From Candidatus Omnitrophota bacterium (lineage in GTDB: Bacteria > Omnitrophota > Koll11 > Zapsychrales > Fredricksoniimonadaceae), in NCBI GenBank assembly GCA_023247595.1, contig JAHFGF010000003.1, forward strand, positions 1-23,988: a stretch of DNA of 23,988 nt, in the 5' to 3' direction. Below are positions 1 through 10,391 of the stretch, in pieces. The notes beneath the pieces were generated by a model. The model was not told the origin of the DNA. It saw nothing but the letters and a program-made list of their open reading frames with translations, and searched no databases. Made by a program: the position numbers and the translations under genes. Numbering within the stretch: the first letter of the stretch is position 1; the number at the start of each line of letters is the position of its first letter.

Positions 1-735
1 TAAATCTGCGGCACGTTTAATATCCCAAAACGAATCCAAAACGTCGGCGGATTCTTCTTTAATCACAATGTATCCAGATCGTTCTAAATCTTTCCATACT
101 CCTTCAAATTCTTCCGCCTTAATAGGGCTCATCACCTGTAAAAACTCTTCCTTTAAAATATTATCGATCTTCCGTCTGGATCTTGGAATAATAACATTTC
201 CCAAAATACCCATTAAATAAATCGATCCCCCACCGACCAAAAGACCAATCAACGACCATAAACCGCCTTTCCAAAAAACATCCTGGCCATGCAATTGCGG
301 TATAAAAAAGCTCATCACAAAACCAACCACCGTGCCGCCTATGGAAACCTCGTCGGGAATAATCCGATGTTCAAAATCTACAAATGTAGCAACAATAAAT
401 CCGCACATCATAATCAAATAGGGAAGCAAAATAATTTGAAAACCAAAATATTTATAAAACAACAGAAAGCTCAAAGCCGTAATCAATTCAACAATAAAAT
501 AACGGACTGAAATTCCCTTGCGGCAATAACGGCAGCAACCGGCCAAAAAAAGATAACTGACAAGCGGAATATTATCGTGCCAGGCAATGGCTTTCTGACA
601 TTGGACGCAATGCGACGCAGGAAATACAACGGATTTACCGTGCGGCAACCGCACAATACAGACATTCAAAAAACTGCCGATGATAGCCCCAAACGCGAAA
701 AAACAAAAAGCGAGAAGCCCCTCAAGTTCCGGCAT
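1..735 (-). CDS. pilD: Prepilin peptidase (type IV leader peptidase), C-terminus off the left edge
   Basis: This is an inner-membrane aspartic peptidase that cleaves and usually N-methylates type IV pilin or type II secretion pseudopilin precursors. 245 codons are visible. The N-terminus has the family's first segment (GSFLNVCIVRLP), then two CxxC pairs (CVQC and CRYC, about residues 43-74) that form the zinc-binding loop. Several hydrophobic segments follow, and the first catalytic aspartate lies in VDFEHRIIPD (about residue 125). The second catalytic motif, GxGDxK, has not appeared by the window edge. Instead a polar stretch of about 65 residues follows the fourth membrane segment, which looks like an insertion. 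The ATG at 735 has GAAAGGGG upstream and overlaps the end of aroE by 14 nt, so translation is probably coupled to aroE. The identification is firm; the substrate is unknown. Confidence 0.93.
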   Translation of the reverse strand, partial: MPELEGLLAFCFFAFGAIIGSFLNVCIVRLPHGKSVVFPASHCVQCQKAIAWHDNIPLVSYLFLAGCCRYCRKGISVRYFIVELITALSFLLFYKYFGFQIILLPYLIMMCGFIVATFVDFEHRIIPDEVSIGGTVVGFVMSFFIPQLHGQDVFWKGGLWSLIGLLVGGGSIYLMGILGNVIIPRSRRKIDNILKEEFLQVMSPIKAEEFEGVWKDLERSGYIVIKEESADVLDSFWDIKRAADL

Positions 736-1600
736 GACCAACCCCTTTCTCAAGAGCCTGACGCATAATTGTTTTCACTCGTTCATCCAATTGCAGATTC
801 GCCCAATGCTGAAAAGATAAGACGCCTTGAAAATACAGCATCCCCAAACCGTTGACGGTCTGGGCCCCTTTTTCTTTGGCAAGTTTTAACAATTTGGTCT
901 CACCTGGATTATAAATGACGTCATAAACAAACATCTCTTTATGCAGCATATCGGGGTCAACAATGCATTCATCCGTCGGTTTTAATCCGATGGATGTTGT
1001 ATTAATCAAACAATCAGCCAATTCAATATTCAAATCATCAACAGTCGGAACCACTTCAACCAGACTCATATCCAGGCGGCGGCTTAAGTCTTCCAACAAT
1101 TCTTTGGCCGTTGAAAGCGTGCGATTATATAAACGAATACTTTCCGGGCGTTCATCAAAAAGTGTGAGCGAACTTAAAATGGCCCGCGTTGTCCCTCCCG
1201 CTCCTAAAATTGCGATGCGTTTGCCTCCCGGGCTAAACCCAGATTCTTTGAGATGCGAGAGAAAGCCTGGTCCGTCGGTATTATATCCAAATAATTTCCT
1301 CTGCCGGTTAATGACAATGGTATTAACGGCACCGACTTTTTCAGCAAACGCGTTGGCCCCGTCCATAAACGGCAATATTTTTTCTTTATAAGGAATTGTC
1401 ACATTTAATCCAAGAATCGGATTATCTGCTTCTTTTAAATCCTCAAGAAAAAGCTTAAGCTCATCTTCTTCGATTGGGAAAGGCTTATACACCGCGTTGA
1501 CCTTCAAAGCCTTGAAGGCGGCGTTATGCATTAATGGAGAAAGCGTATGGCTGAGTGGATTTCCGATAATTCCGTAAATGACGGGAGGTTGGTCGTTCAT
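722..1600 (-). CDS. aroE: Shikimate dehydrogenase
   Basis: It reduces 3-dehydroshikimate to shikimate with NADPH in the cytoplasmic chorismate pathway. The 292-residue product has the shikimate-binding serines in NPLSHTLSP (S17, S21), the catalytic lysine in NVTIPYKEK (K72), N93 in GAVNTIV, D109 in YNTDGPGF, the nucleotide loop GAGGTTRA (133-140) and the NADP-binding NRT (159-161). It ends with the family's GLGMLYFQG segment. I chose the ATG at 1600 because the family begins just before the YGIIGNP strand. The frame stays open to an ATG at 1627, but that would add Cys/Met-rich residues encoded by an intergenic repeat. Neither start has a Shine-Dalgarno sequence. It lies 94 nt downstream of leuA and overlaps pilD. 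Confidence 0.95.
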   Translation of the reverse strand: MNDQPPVIYGIIGNPLSHTLSPLMHNAAFKALKVNAVYKPFPIEEDELKLFLEDLKEADNPILGLNVTIPYKEKILPFMDGANAFAEKVGAVNTIVINRQRKLFGYNTDGPGFLSHLKESGFSPGGKRIAILGAGGTTRAILSSLTLFDERPESIRLYNRTLSTAKELLEDLSRRLDMSLVEVVPTVDDLNIELADCLINTTSIGLKPTDECIVDPDMLHKEMFVYDVIYNPGETKLLKLAKEKGAQTVNGLGMLYFQGVLSFQHWANLQLDERVKTIMRQALEKGVGHAGT

Positions 1601-1605
1601 AGCAA

Positions 1606-1691
1606 GTACACAAAAGCACATGCACACAAGTACACACGTTCACATGAGCGCATGCGTTCCTGTGTACCTGTGTTCTTGTGTACATGTGTAC
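1606..1691. repeat. Inverted tandem array of 8-nt units between leuA and aroE
   Basis: The right side is four consecutive 8-nt units of form NTGTGTAC (1660-1691; one has TTC for TAC). The left side is a run of reverse-complement units, GTACACAN and variants (1606-1653). They meet at the palindrome CGCATGCG (1649-1656). Pairing the 32 nt on each side of the centre (1617-1648 with 1657-1688) gives 26 of 32 matches, so the transcript could form a long hairpin. The element fills nearly all of the 94-nt leuA-aroE gap and contains no gene. Confidence 0.85.
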
Positions 1692-1694
1692 CCT

Positions 1695-3224
1695 TCATTT
1701 TTTGATACTCTCCTGCGCGATCGCTTTATTAATCGCGTTTAAATACGCCTTGGCCGAGGCTTCGATAATATCCGTGCTCGCTCCATGGCCGATCACATTC
1801 TTTCCGTCGACAGAAACTTTAACCGTGACTTCCCCAAGGGCATCTTTCCCCTGGGTCACCGACTGAATTCCATATTCAAGCAATTTGGCCTTGCGTTTGG
1901 TCGCGGCTTCTATTGCCTTGTAACAGGCATCCACTGGTCCGTCGCCGGTTGATTCTTTCGCGATGAGTTTTCCTTTAGCTTCCAAAACAATTTTAACTTT
2001 CGGGGCAATGTTTGTACCGCTCGTAATGAACAATTCTTTTAAACTCCAAAATTGATGAAAGGCTTTTGATTCATCATCCACAATAGCCATTAAATCTTCA
2101 TCAAAAACTTGTTTCTTTTTATCCGCCAAATTTTTGAACCGCTCGAAGGCAAGATTCAATTGCGCGTCACTGACGTTAATACCTAAAGTTTTCAACCGAT
2201 CCTTAAACGCGTGGCGGCCGGAATGTTTTCCCAACACCAAACCTCCGGCGGCAGGAACGCCCACATCTTCCGGGCTCATGATCTCATAAGTTGAACGTTC
2301 TTTTAATATCCCGTCCTGATGAATGCCGGATTCATGACGAAAGGCGTTCGCTCCGACAATGGCTTTATTCGGCGGAACGACAAAACCGGTTGCCTTGCTC
2401 ACCAATTTAGATGTCCGGTAAATTTCTTTGGTGTTAATTCCCGTGGCGCATCCAAATAAATCAGCGCGGGTTTTTAAGGCCATGACAATTTCTTCCATGG
2501 AAGCATTTCCGGCCCGCTCGCCGATGCCGTTGATTGTGCATTCCACCTGACGGGCGCCGTTACGGACGCCGGCCAAAGAATTAGCAACAGCCAAACCCAA
2601 ATCATCATGGCAATGCGTGGATATAACCGCCTTACCGATATTGGGAACATTGTTTTTAATATCCGCAATTAACCGTCCGTATTCCAACGGCGTGGCATAT
2701 CCGACGGTGTCCGGAATATTGACAGTGGTTGCCCCTGCCTTAATAACAGCTTCAAGCACCCTGTACAAAAATCCTTTTTCCGAGCGTGACGCGTCTTCCG
2801 GCGAGAATTCAATGTTATCAATCTTGCCGCGGGCGTATTTAACCGCATCAACGGCGATCTGCAAAATTTCGTCCGGTTTCTTTTTGAACTTATATTGCAA
2901 ATGAATCTTGGATGTTGCCAAAAACACGTGGATGCGCGGACGTTTGGCACCCTTGACCGCATCAGCCGCCGCGTCAATATCATTCTTCAAAGATCTGGCC
3001 AATCCGCAGATCATGGAATGCTTGATGTGTTTGGCAACGTTTTTGACAGAATCAAAATCACCTTTCGAGGCCACAGGAAAACCGGCTTCAATAATATCAA
3101 CGCCTAAACGCTCCAAAGCGAAGGCAATTTCCAATTTTTCCTTAGGATTCATGCTGGCGCCGGGCGCTTGTTCCCCGTCGCGCAAGGTGGTATCAAAAAT
3201 TAAAACTTTATCTTCTTTAGCCAT
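1695..3224 (-). CDS. leuA: 2-isopropylmalate synthase
   Basis: It condenses acetyl-CoA with 2-oxoisovalerate, the first committed step of leucine synthesis. The 509-residue length is that of long bacterial LeuA. The catalytic TIM barrel shows FDTTLRDGEQAPG (D11, R15), the metal-binding HCHDDLG (H204, H206) and GIGERAGN (N240). The QVECTINGIGERAGN region is typical of LeuA rather than homocitrate synthase. A linker and a C-terminal regulatory domain, which binds leucine in the family, occupy about residues 385-509. The ATG at 3224 is preceded by GGAGGAT at 6 nt; an in-frame start upstream at 3272 would use a codon with no ribosome site. It lies 88 nt downstream of ilvC. Citramalate synthase is a less likely alternative. 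Confidence 0.95.
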   Translation of the reverse strand: MAKEDKVLIFDTTLRDGEQAPGASMNPKEKLEIAFALERLGVDIIEAGFPVASKGDFDSVKNVAKHIKHSMICGLARSLKNDIDAAADAVKGAKRPRIHVFLATSKIHLQYKFKKKPDEILQIAVDAVKYARGKIDNIEFSPEDASRSEKGFLYRVLEAVIKAGATTVNIPDTVGYATPLEYGRLIADIKNNVPNIGKAVISTHCHDDLGLAVANSLAGVRNGARQVECTINGIGERAGNASMEEIVMALKTRADLFGCATGINTKEIYRTSKLVSKATGFVVPPNKAIVGANAFRHESGIHQDGILKERSTYEIMSPEDVGVPAAGGLVLGKHSGRHAFKDRLKTLGINVSDAQLNLAFERFKNLADKKKQVFDEDLMAIVDDESKAFHQFWSLKELFITSGTNIAPKVKIVLEAKGKLIAKESTGDGPVDACYKAIEAATKRKAKLLEYGIQSVTQGKDALGEVTVKVSVDGKNVIGHGASTDIIEASAKAYLNAINKAIAQESIKK

Positions 3225-3312
3225 ATTCTTATCCTCCATGTGACCGTATAGGGATTCCCTTTGACCAGCCATCCAGCACTGGTCACGGTGCAGTCAGATG
3301 GAGTATCGGTCG
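3225..3312 (-). promoter_or_regulatory. ilvC-leuA intergenic leader with competing hairpins
   Basis: Read on the minus strand, GTGACC at 3286-3281 can pair with GGTCAC at 3245-3240, next to the leuA Shine-Dalgarno sequence (3237-3231). The overlapping GACCAG at 3284-3279 can instead pair with CTGGTC at 3268-3263. The two pairings exclude each other. A small AGGG/CCCT stem (3250-3260) lies between them. There is no T-run, so this is not an intrinsic terminator. A regulatory role is inference. Confidence 0.35.
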
Positions 3313-4305
3313 TTATTTTTTCATCCAGGGCATCATCTCTCGCAGGTCACGGCCGACTTTTTCAATAATGTCTTTATCCGCTTCCTTGCGCCATTTCGTA
3401 AAATTAGGACGCCCTAGTTTATTTTCTTTCATCCACTCTTTCGCGAATTTTCCTTTTTGGATCTCCGCTAGGATTTTCTTCATTTCCTTACGCGTACGAT
3501 CGTTGATGATGCGCTTGCCGCGTGATAGATCACCGTACTCAGCGGTATCGGAAACGCGTTTACGCATTCCCTGGATACCAGTTTCATAAATTAGATCGAC
3601 AATTAGTTTTAGCTCATGCAGGCATTCAAAATACGCGATCTCAGGCTGATATCCGGCATCCACAAGCGTATGAAAACCAGATTTGACAAGTTCACTGGCA
3701 CCGCCGCATAGCACAACTTGTTCACCGAACAAATCGGTTTCAGTTTCTTCTTTAAAAGTCGTTTGAATAACACCCGCGCGCGTGCCGCCGATGCCTTTGG
3801 CATAGGCCAGCGCGATTTTAAGGGCTTTTCCCGTCGCATTCTGATGGATAGCAACTAAACATGGAACGCCTTTGCCTTCTTCATACTGCCGACGGACAAG
3901 AGCTCCAGGACCTTTGGGCGCAATCATAAACACGTCAACGTCCTTGGGCGGTTTGATCTGGCCGAAATGAATATTAAAACCGTGCGAAAACATGAGCGCC
4001 TTGCCGGCCTTTAAATGTTTTTTGATTGATTGTTTATAAAGCTCGGCCTGGATATGATCTTGAACCACCATCTGGATCACGTCGGCCTGTTTGGCCGCAA
4101 CATCGGCTTCGACCGGCTTGAATCCGTCCTTAATAGCCTGGTCATAGTTTGGCCCGCCTTTGCGCTGGGCAACAATAACCTTTAACCCGCTATCGCGTAA
4201 ACTCAAAGCCTGGCCGCGGCCCTGAATGCCGTAACCGACCACTGCAATGGTTTTGTCTTTAATGTCTGCCAAATTTGCGTCTTTGTCGTAATAAATCTTT
4301 GCCAT
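3313..4305 (-). CDS. ilvC: Ketol-acid reductoisomerase (class I)
   Basis: It isomerises and reduces 2-acetolactate or 2-aceto-2-hydroxybutyrate with NAD(P)H and Mg in valine and isoleucine synthesis. At 330 residues it is a short class I enzyme. An N-terminal Rossmann domain carries GYGIQG (24-29) and H108 in SHGFNIHFG. The KGPG segment (131-134) follows, then the all-helical domain with the metal ligands D191 and E195 (ETDLFGEQ), [16 protein letters not shown] and SDTAEYGD. The cofactor loop after strand 2 reads AQRKGGPN and lacks the serines common in NADPH enzymes. The ATG at 4305 has AAGGAAGG upstream. It sits 21 nt after pfkA and before leuA, consistent with one transcript; ilvB and ilvN are not here. 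Confidence 0.96.
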   Translation of the reverse strand: MAKIYYDKDANLADIKDKTIAVVGYGIQGRGQALSLRDSGLKVIVAQRKGGPNYDQAIKDGFKPVEADVAAKQADVIQMVVQDHIQAELYKQSIKKHLKAGKALMFSHGFNIHFGQIKPPKDVDVFMIAPKGPGALVRRQYEEGKGVPCLVAIHQNATGKALKIALAYAKGIGGTRAGVIQTTFKEETETDLFGEQVVLCGGASELVKSGFHTLVDAGYQPEIAYFECLHELKLIVDLIYETGIQGMRKRVSDTAEYGDLSRGKRIINDRTRKEMKKILAEIQKGKFAKEWMKENKLGRPNFTKWRKEADKDIIEKVGRDLREMMPWMKK

Positions 4306-4326
4306 GTGAATTTCCTTCCTTTTAAA

Positions 4327-5301
4327 TTATGTTAATATTTTCAACAATTGATAAAGATCATCCAAATGAGTGAAATGTCTCTTTTTAGCATCAGCAAGAT
4401 CGATGACGTTGATTTCATCTTGCAAAACACCGACGGCCTTTCCATAAATTCCGTTTAGCAAAAGATCTACGGCCGCCGCTCCTAACCTGGTTGCTAAAAT
4501 TCTATCCTGGCCGCTGGGAACTCCGCCTCTTTGCACATGACCAAGAACAACACAGCGCGTCTCTAAACCTGTGGCCTTTGTAATGGTATCGGCAACCGTT
4601 TGCGCTTTGCCAGCGCCCTCGGCAACTAAAACGATCCAGGTTATTTTTCCTTTTTTGTTTCCTTCAACAATTTCTTGGTACATGCCTTCATAATCAAATT
4701 CCTGCTCGGGAATAATCACATCCTCAGCACCGGCGGCCAGGGCTACTTCCATGGCAATATATCCGGATTTATTTCCCATGACTTCAATGACAAATATGCG
4801 TTCCATACTTTGCGCGGTGTCCCTGACTTTATCAATAGACTCCAAAGCGGTATTAATGGCCGTTGAACACCCGATAGTTTGGTCTGTGCCGTGCAGGTCA
4901 TTATCAATGGTCCCGGGCAACCCAACCGTCGGAAATCCGAACTGATGAAATAATCGGCTGGCCCCAAGGTATGAACCGTCCCCGCCGATGACAACCAATC
5001 CGTCAACATTATGCTTTTTCAAAACATTTACGGCTTTTTGTTTACCTTCATCAGTGGCGAATTCCTTGGACCTTGCGGTCTTTAAAATGGTCCCGCCGTG
5101 ATTGATGATGTTTGAAACCGACCGGTGATTCATCTCAACGATATCGTCGTCAATCAATCCCTGATAACCCCTCATCACCCCGCAGACTTCAAGTCCGTAA
5201 TGAAGGCCGCAGCGTACAACACTGCGAATGGCCGCGTTCATGCCGGGACCGTCCCCGCCCGAAGTTAGTACCGCGATTTTTTTCATAGCGCCAGTAGCCA
5301 T
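4327..5301 (-). CDS. pfkA: ATP-type 6-phosphofructokinase
   Basis: It phosphorylates fructose 6-phosphate to fructose 1,6-bisphosphate, the committed step of glycolysis. Its 324 residues match the short bacterial PfkA length. The N-terminal nucleotide motif is TSGGDGPGMNAAIR. GGDGS (106-110) carries the glycine typical of ATP users rather than the GGDD of pyrophosphate enzymes. PGTIDND holds the catalytic base D133. The C-terminal GHVQRGGVPSGQDR binds the substrate sugar. The start at 5301 is convincing: its ATG overlaps the previous gene's stop as TAATG, and GGAGG lies 6 nt upstream inside that gene. Phosphoryl-donor type is inferred from one motif. Confidence 0.95.
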   Translation of the reverse strand: MATGAMKKIAVLTSGGDGPGMNAAIRSVVRCGLHYGLEVCGVMRGYQGLIDDDIVEMNHRSVSNIINHGGTILKTARSKEFATDEGKQKAVNVLKKHNVDGLVVIGGDGSYLGASRLFHQFGFPTVGLPGTIDNDLHGTDQTIGCSTAINTALESIDKVRDTAQSMERIFVIEVMGNKSGYIAMEVALAAGAEDVIIPEQEFDYEGMYQEIVEGNKKGKITWIVLVAEGAGKAQTVADTITKATGLETRCVVLGHVQRGGVPSGQDRILATRLGAAAVDLLLNGIYGKAVGVLQDEINVIDLADAKKRHFTHLDDLYQLLKILT

Positions 5302-7004
5302 TACAAACCTCCTATATTCATTTCACGTGGATGCTCAACACTAAACGTATAATAAATTTCTTGTTTGGCTTTTGGTTCCAACTTCAATTCCCAAAGCCAG
5401 ACACCTTTGCGGTCTTTCCAATCCTTTGTCGTCGGTTGAATGGAAACGTCAAAAACTTTCACCTTGATTCTGTCATTTTCAGAAACCGGCATGGATTCAA
5501 AAAATTTAAAAGCAGCTGCCTTTGAGGTGAAATTCTCAACGGACAACTTATATTTAAAAACTGTTTTTCTGTTTGGAGATTGAATGCCGCCGATGAGCGT
5601 GTCATCCATTTTGCGTTCCAATAGATCACGTTTAACTTTGACATTTTCATCAACCCCTAAATAAAGGTCAAAATCCTGGCCGGGACTGATGGCATCAATG
5701 TTTGATTTCCCGACGAATTCATTGCCTAAAAACAAATTCACCGGACCAGCCAAAAGCTGAAGATCGCCGGCATTTGTGACCCTGCTTCCTAAATAAGCAA
5801 ATGGAGAAACTTTCGGATAAGCAGAATATTCAAAGTTAGCCTTTAAAACTTGAGCATTGATTGGAAACTTGTTTTCCGTTCCATCCGATAAAATTGTTAC
5901 CGGCTGCGAAATCTGATAGGTCACCGAAACGCCAGACGTATTTGCCTGGGCATAATTCATCTGTGCCGATTCAACGGCAGGCGCAGCGTCCTGCATAGTA
6001 CCGCCAACCGCGCTAAAGGCTTCATACTGCATGCTGATATTATCCACGGCGGCGGTAGCCATGGCCGATTTCATCTTACTCAAACCACGAGCAGCCTGAG
6101 GATACGCGACCTGCTCGATTAATACCCATGGCGCAACATAGGGCATATTGCCTCCTAAGGACGGCTGAGACGTGGAAAGCGTTAATTTAATATCTTTCCA
6201 ATCTTCCCCGGTTGACTGCTTGATCATGCCGGATGAGACCAACTCAACTTCACTTTTCTCAATCGCGCTATGCGCGTCATAAATGGCATACCAATTAGCG
6301 CCATTAAGCATATAGGAAACATCCGTCGTGAATGTTCCGGCCTGAGCGCATTCCACGTCGACAATAATCGATCGTTTAAGCTTAGTCCCACCGCTATTTA
6401 ACTGTGCCAATTCATTCTGCAATTTTTGCAATTCCAAATTCAGCGCGCGTTTTCTTTTTCTATTCTCATCGTAGGCCACTTCCAACCCTTCGCGGGTGGT
6501 GCCGATAAACTTCATCATATCGCCCAACTCAACGGTCGTCGGCATTTTGGTAATCAAATCTTTAGGAAGCTGTTGACCGGCATACAACTTAAGAGAACTT
6601 AAAAATTCTTTCTGGTCGAAAATCACCTGATCATTCGCCTGTTCGGTGACCAATTTGTCATTGACCTCTTCGATTTTATCCTGCAGTTCTTTGACGCGCT
6701 TATCAGCGGCTTCTTTTAAATATTCCTGCTTTAAAAATGCTCCTAAAATTTTAACCCGCGCGGTCCCTTGGCCGGATACCGTCAAGGAATTCTCGTCAAA
6801 GACAGGAACGATGCCATCAAAGACGATGGAATGCTTGCCCGACGTCAAGTCAACCTGGGCAGTCCGCGTGATGCGCGCCGATCCCGGATAAACAGTAACC
6901 GCTGAAATAGTTGAATCAGCCGCTATTGTCTCGGCTATGACAGACTTGACGTTTGCCATCACAAAGACACCTAAAACAATAAGCAATAAAATTTTTTTAT
7001 TCAT
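5301..7004 (-). CDS. Secreted MuiA-like DUF4140/DUF4139 protein
   Basis: This belongs to the mucoidy-inhibitor A family, whose biochemical role is not established. The 567-residue product opens with a signal peptide (KK, hydrophobic core, VIA before ET, about residues 1-25). A DUF4140-like beta domain follows, with the recognisable VTVYPGSARITR and the GKHSIVFDGI strand. Charged helical, probably coiled-coil stretches lie at about 95-130 and 178-205. The DUF4139 domain begins near 215 and includes SYMLNGANWYAIYDAH and STGEDWKDIKLTLSTSQP. It ends with an immunoglobulin-like strand region (WELKLEPKAKQEIYYTFSVEHP). No membrane anchor or lipobox is seen, so a periplasmic or exported location is likely. 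It has AGGAGAG ahead of the ATG and follows a terminator, so it probably starts a new transcript. Confidence 0.85.
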   Translation of the reverse strand: MNKKILLLIVLGVFVMANVKSVIAETIAADSTISAVTVYPGSARITRTAQVDLTSGKHSIVFDGIVPVFDENSLTVSGQGTARVKILGAFLKQEYLKEAADKRVKELQDKIEEVNDKLVTEQANDQVIFDQKEFLSSLKLYAGQQLPKDLITKMPTTVELGDMMKFIGTTREGLEVAYDENRKRKRALNLELQKLQNELAQLNSGGTKLKRSIIVDVECAQAGTFTTDVSYMLNGANWYAIYDAHSAIEKSEVELVSSGMIKQSTGEDWKDIKLTLSTSQPSLGGNMPYVAPWVLIEQVAYPQAARGLSKMKSAMATAAVDNISMQYEAFSAVGGTMQDAAPAVESAQMNYAQANTSGVSVTYQISQPVTILSDGTENKFPINAQVLKANFEYSAYPKVSPFAYLGSRVTNAGDLQLLAGPVNLFLGNEFVGKSNIDAISPGQDFDLYLGVDENVKVKRDLLERKMDDTLIGGIQSPNRKTVFKYKLSVENFTSKAAAFKFFESMPVSENDRIKVKVFDVSIQPTTKDWKDRKGVWLWELKLEPKAKQEIYYTFSVEHPREMNIGGL

Positions 7005-7034
7005 TAAACTCTCCTGTCAACTGTTGCTTGCCCG

Positions 7035-7099
7035 AAAAAAATCCGTGACCTTATTCCCCATCCGCCACACAGGGGGCATCAGGTCGGAAAAGGTCACGG
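7035..7099 (-). terminator. Intrinsic terminator after ahcY
   Basis: On the minus strand CCGTGACCTT (7099-7090) pairs perfectly with AAGGTCACGG (7052-7043), followed by ATTTTTTT (7042-7035). The 37-nt loop can fold further through a CCCC/GGGG pair. It lies just past the ahcY stop, which is where the ptsN-to-ahcY transcript would end. Confidence 0.8.
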
Positions 7100-7121
7100 A
7101 GGTCATCAAATAATCAACGTA

Positions 7122-9621
<2,500 letters not shown>

Positions 9622-9641
9622 CTCAACCACCTTTCGTATAA

Positions 9642-10382
9642 TTATTGTTTGAACTTACTTTGCGCCTCGTAATATGACTCGACACTGCCGATATCATACC
9701 ATTTTCCCTGAAATTGAAAACCATAAACCTCTTTCTTTTCCGAAAGCCACTTGATATAGCCTCCCGCCGCGTCCGACGAAGAACTTTCCTTAAAAAACTG
9801 CTGGATAAAGCCCAACGTCTCTTTAGGAAAATAATAGAAACACATGGTCACAAGAGTGGATTTCGGTTTAGAAGGTTTTTCCTCAAAAGACACGATTTTG
9901 CCTGCTTTGTCCATCAAGATAATGCCGAACATATGCGCCTGCGAAATATCTTTGATATCATAAACGCCAACGGTAACTGCCGGGGCCTTGGCGCGGGCCA
10001 TCGCGATATAGGATGTCAGATCAAAATCAAAAAGATTATCCCCGCCAACCACCAGCCAGTCGTCCAATTCCTTTTCCCTGTCCCAGACAAAACGCATATC
10101 GCCCACGGAACCGAGACGGTCTTCATTGGAATTGGTGCCGTCATTGACAATGCGGATCTTATTTTTCAATTCTCCCTGGGCCTGCTGCCAGGCCGTGAAC
10201 TGCCCATAAAATTTGTTGTTTGTGACAATCACATACTCGCTGATGCCTTTGATCTGCGACAGTTCATCGAGAATAAAATTAAGCATAGGTTTCTGGTTAA
10301 TCGGCAACAACGGCTTGGGCGTGTCTTTGGCTATGGCCTGTAATCGTGTGCCGTATCCCGCGGCTAAAACAAGAATTTTCAT
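9642..10382 (-). CDS. Sugar-phosphate nucleotidyltransferase
   Basis: This is an NTP_transferase fold enzyme that would join a nucleotide to a sugar or alcohol phosphate with release of pyrophosphate. In 246 residues it has the signature AAGYGTRL (7-14), KPLLPI (23-28), the metal-binding aspartate of [12 protein letters not shown] (about 114), a [10 protein letters not shown] segment and a C-terminal [13 protein letters not shown] typical of glucose-1-phosphate thymidylyl- or uridylyltransferases. It is shorter than RmlA or GalU (about 290) and carries no acyltransferase domain. The substrate cannot be read from sequence. Its ATG has AGGAAGG, overlapping the ptsI stop, so it is co-translated with the PTS genes. 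Confidence 0.85.
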   Translation of the reverse strand: MKILVLAAGYGTRLQAIAKDTPKPLLPINQKPMLNFILDELSQIKGISEYVIVTNNKFYGQFTAWQQAQGELKNKIRIVNDGTNSNEDRLGSVGDMRFVWDREKELDDWLVVGGDNLFDFDLTSYIAMARAKAPAVTVGVYDIKDISQAHMFGIILMDKAGKIVSFEEKPSKPKSTLVTMCFYYFPKETLGFIQQFFKESSSSDAAGGYIKWLSEKKEVYGFQFQGKWYDIGSVESYYEAQSKFKQ

Positions 10383-10391
10383 AAGGCCTTC

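Noticed and set aside
1606..1691. CRISPR array at the 8-nt repeats
   Set aside because: Units are far too short, have no unique spacers and change orientation at the centre; no cas gene is present.
7010..7030. TTGACA just before the DUF4139 gene as a -35 box
   Set aside because: It abuts the Shine-Dalgarno sequence, so any transcript from it would begin inside the gene.
9714..10343. Long open frame on the plus strand opposite the nucleotidyltransferase gene
   Set aside because: The minus strand encodes a clear conserved enzyme. The antisense product shows no recognisable domain and no ribosome site; it is a coding shadow.
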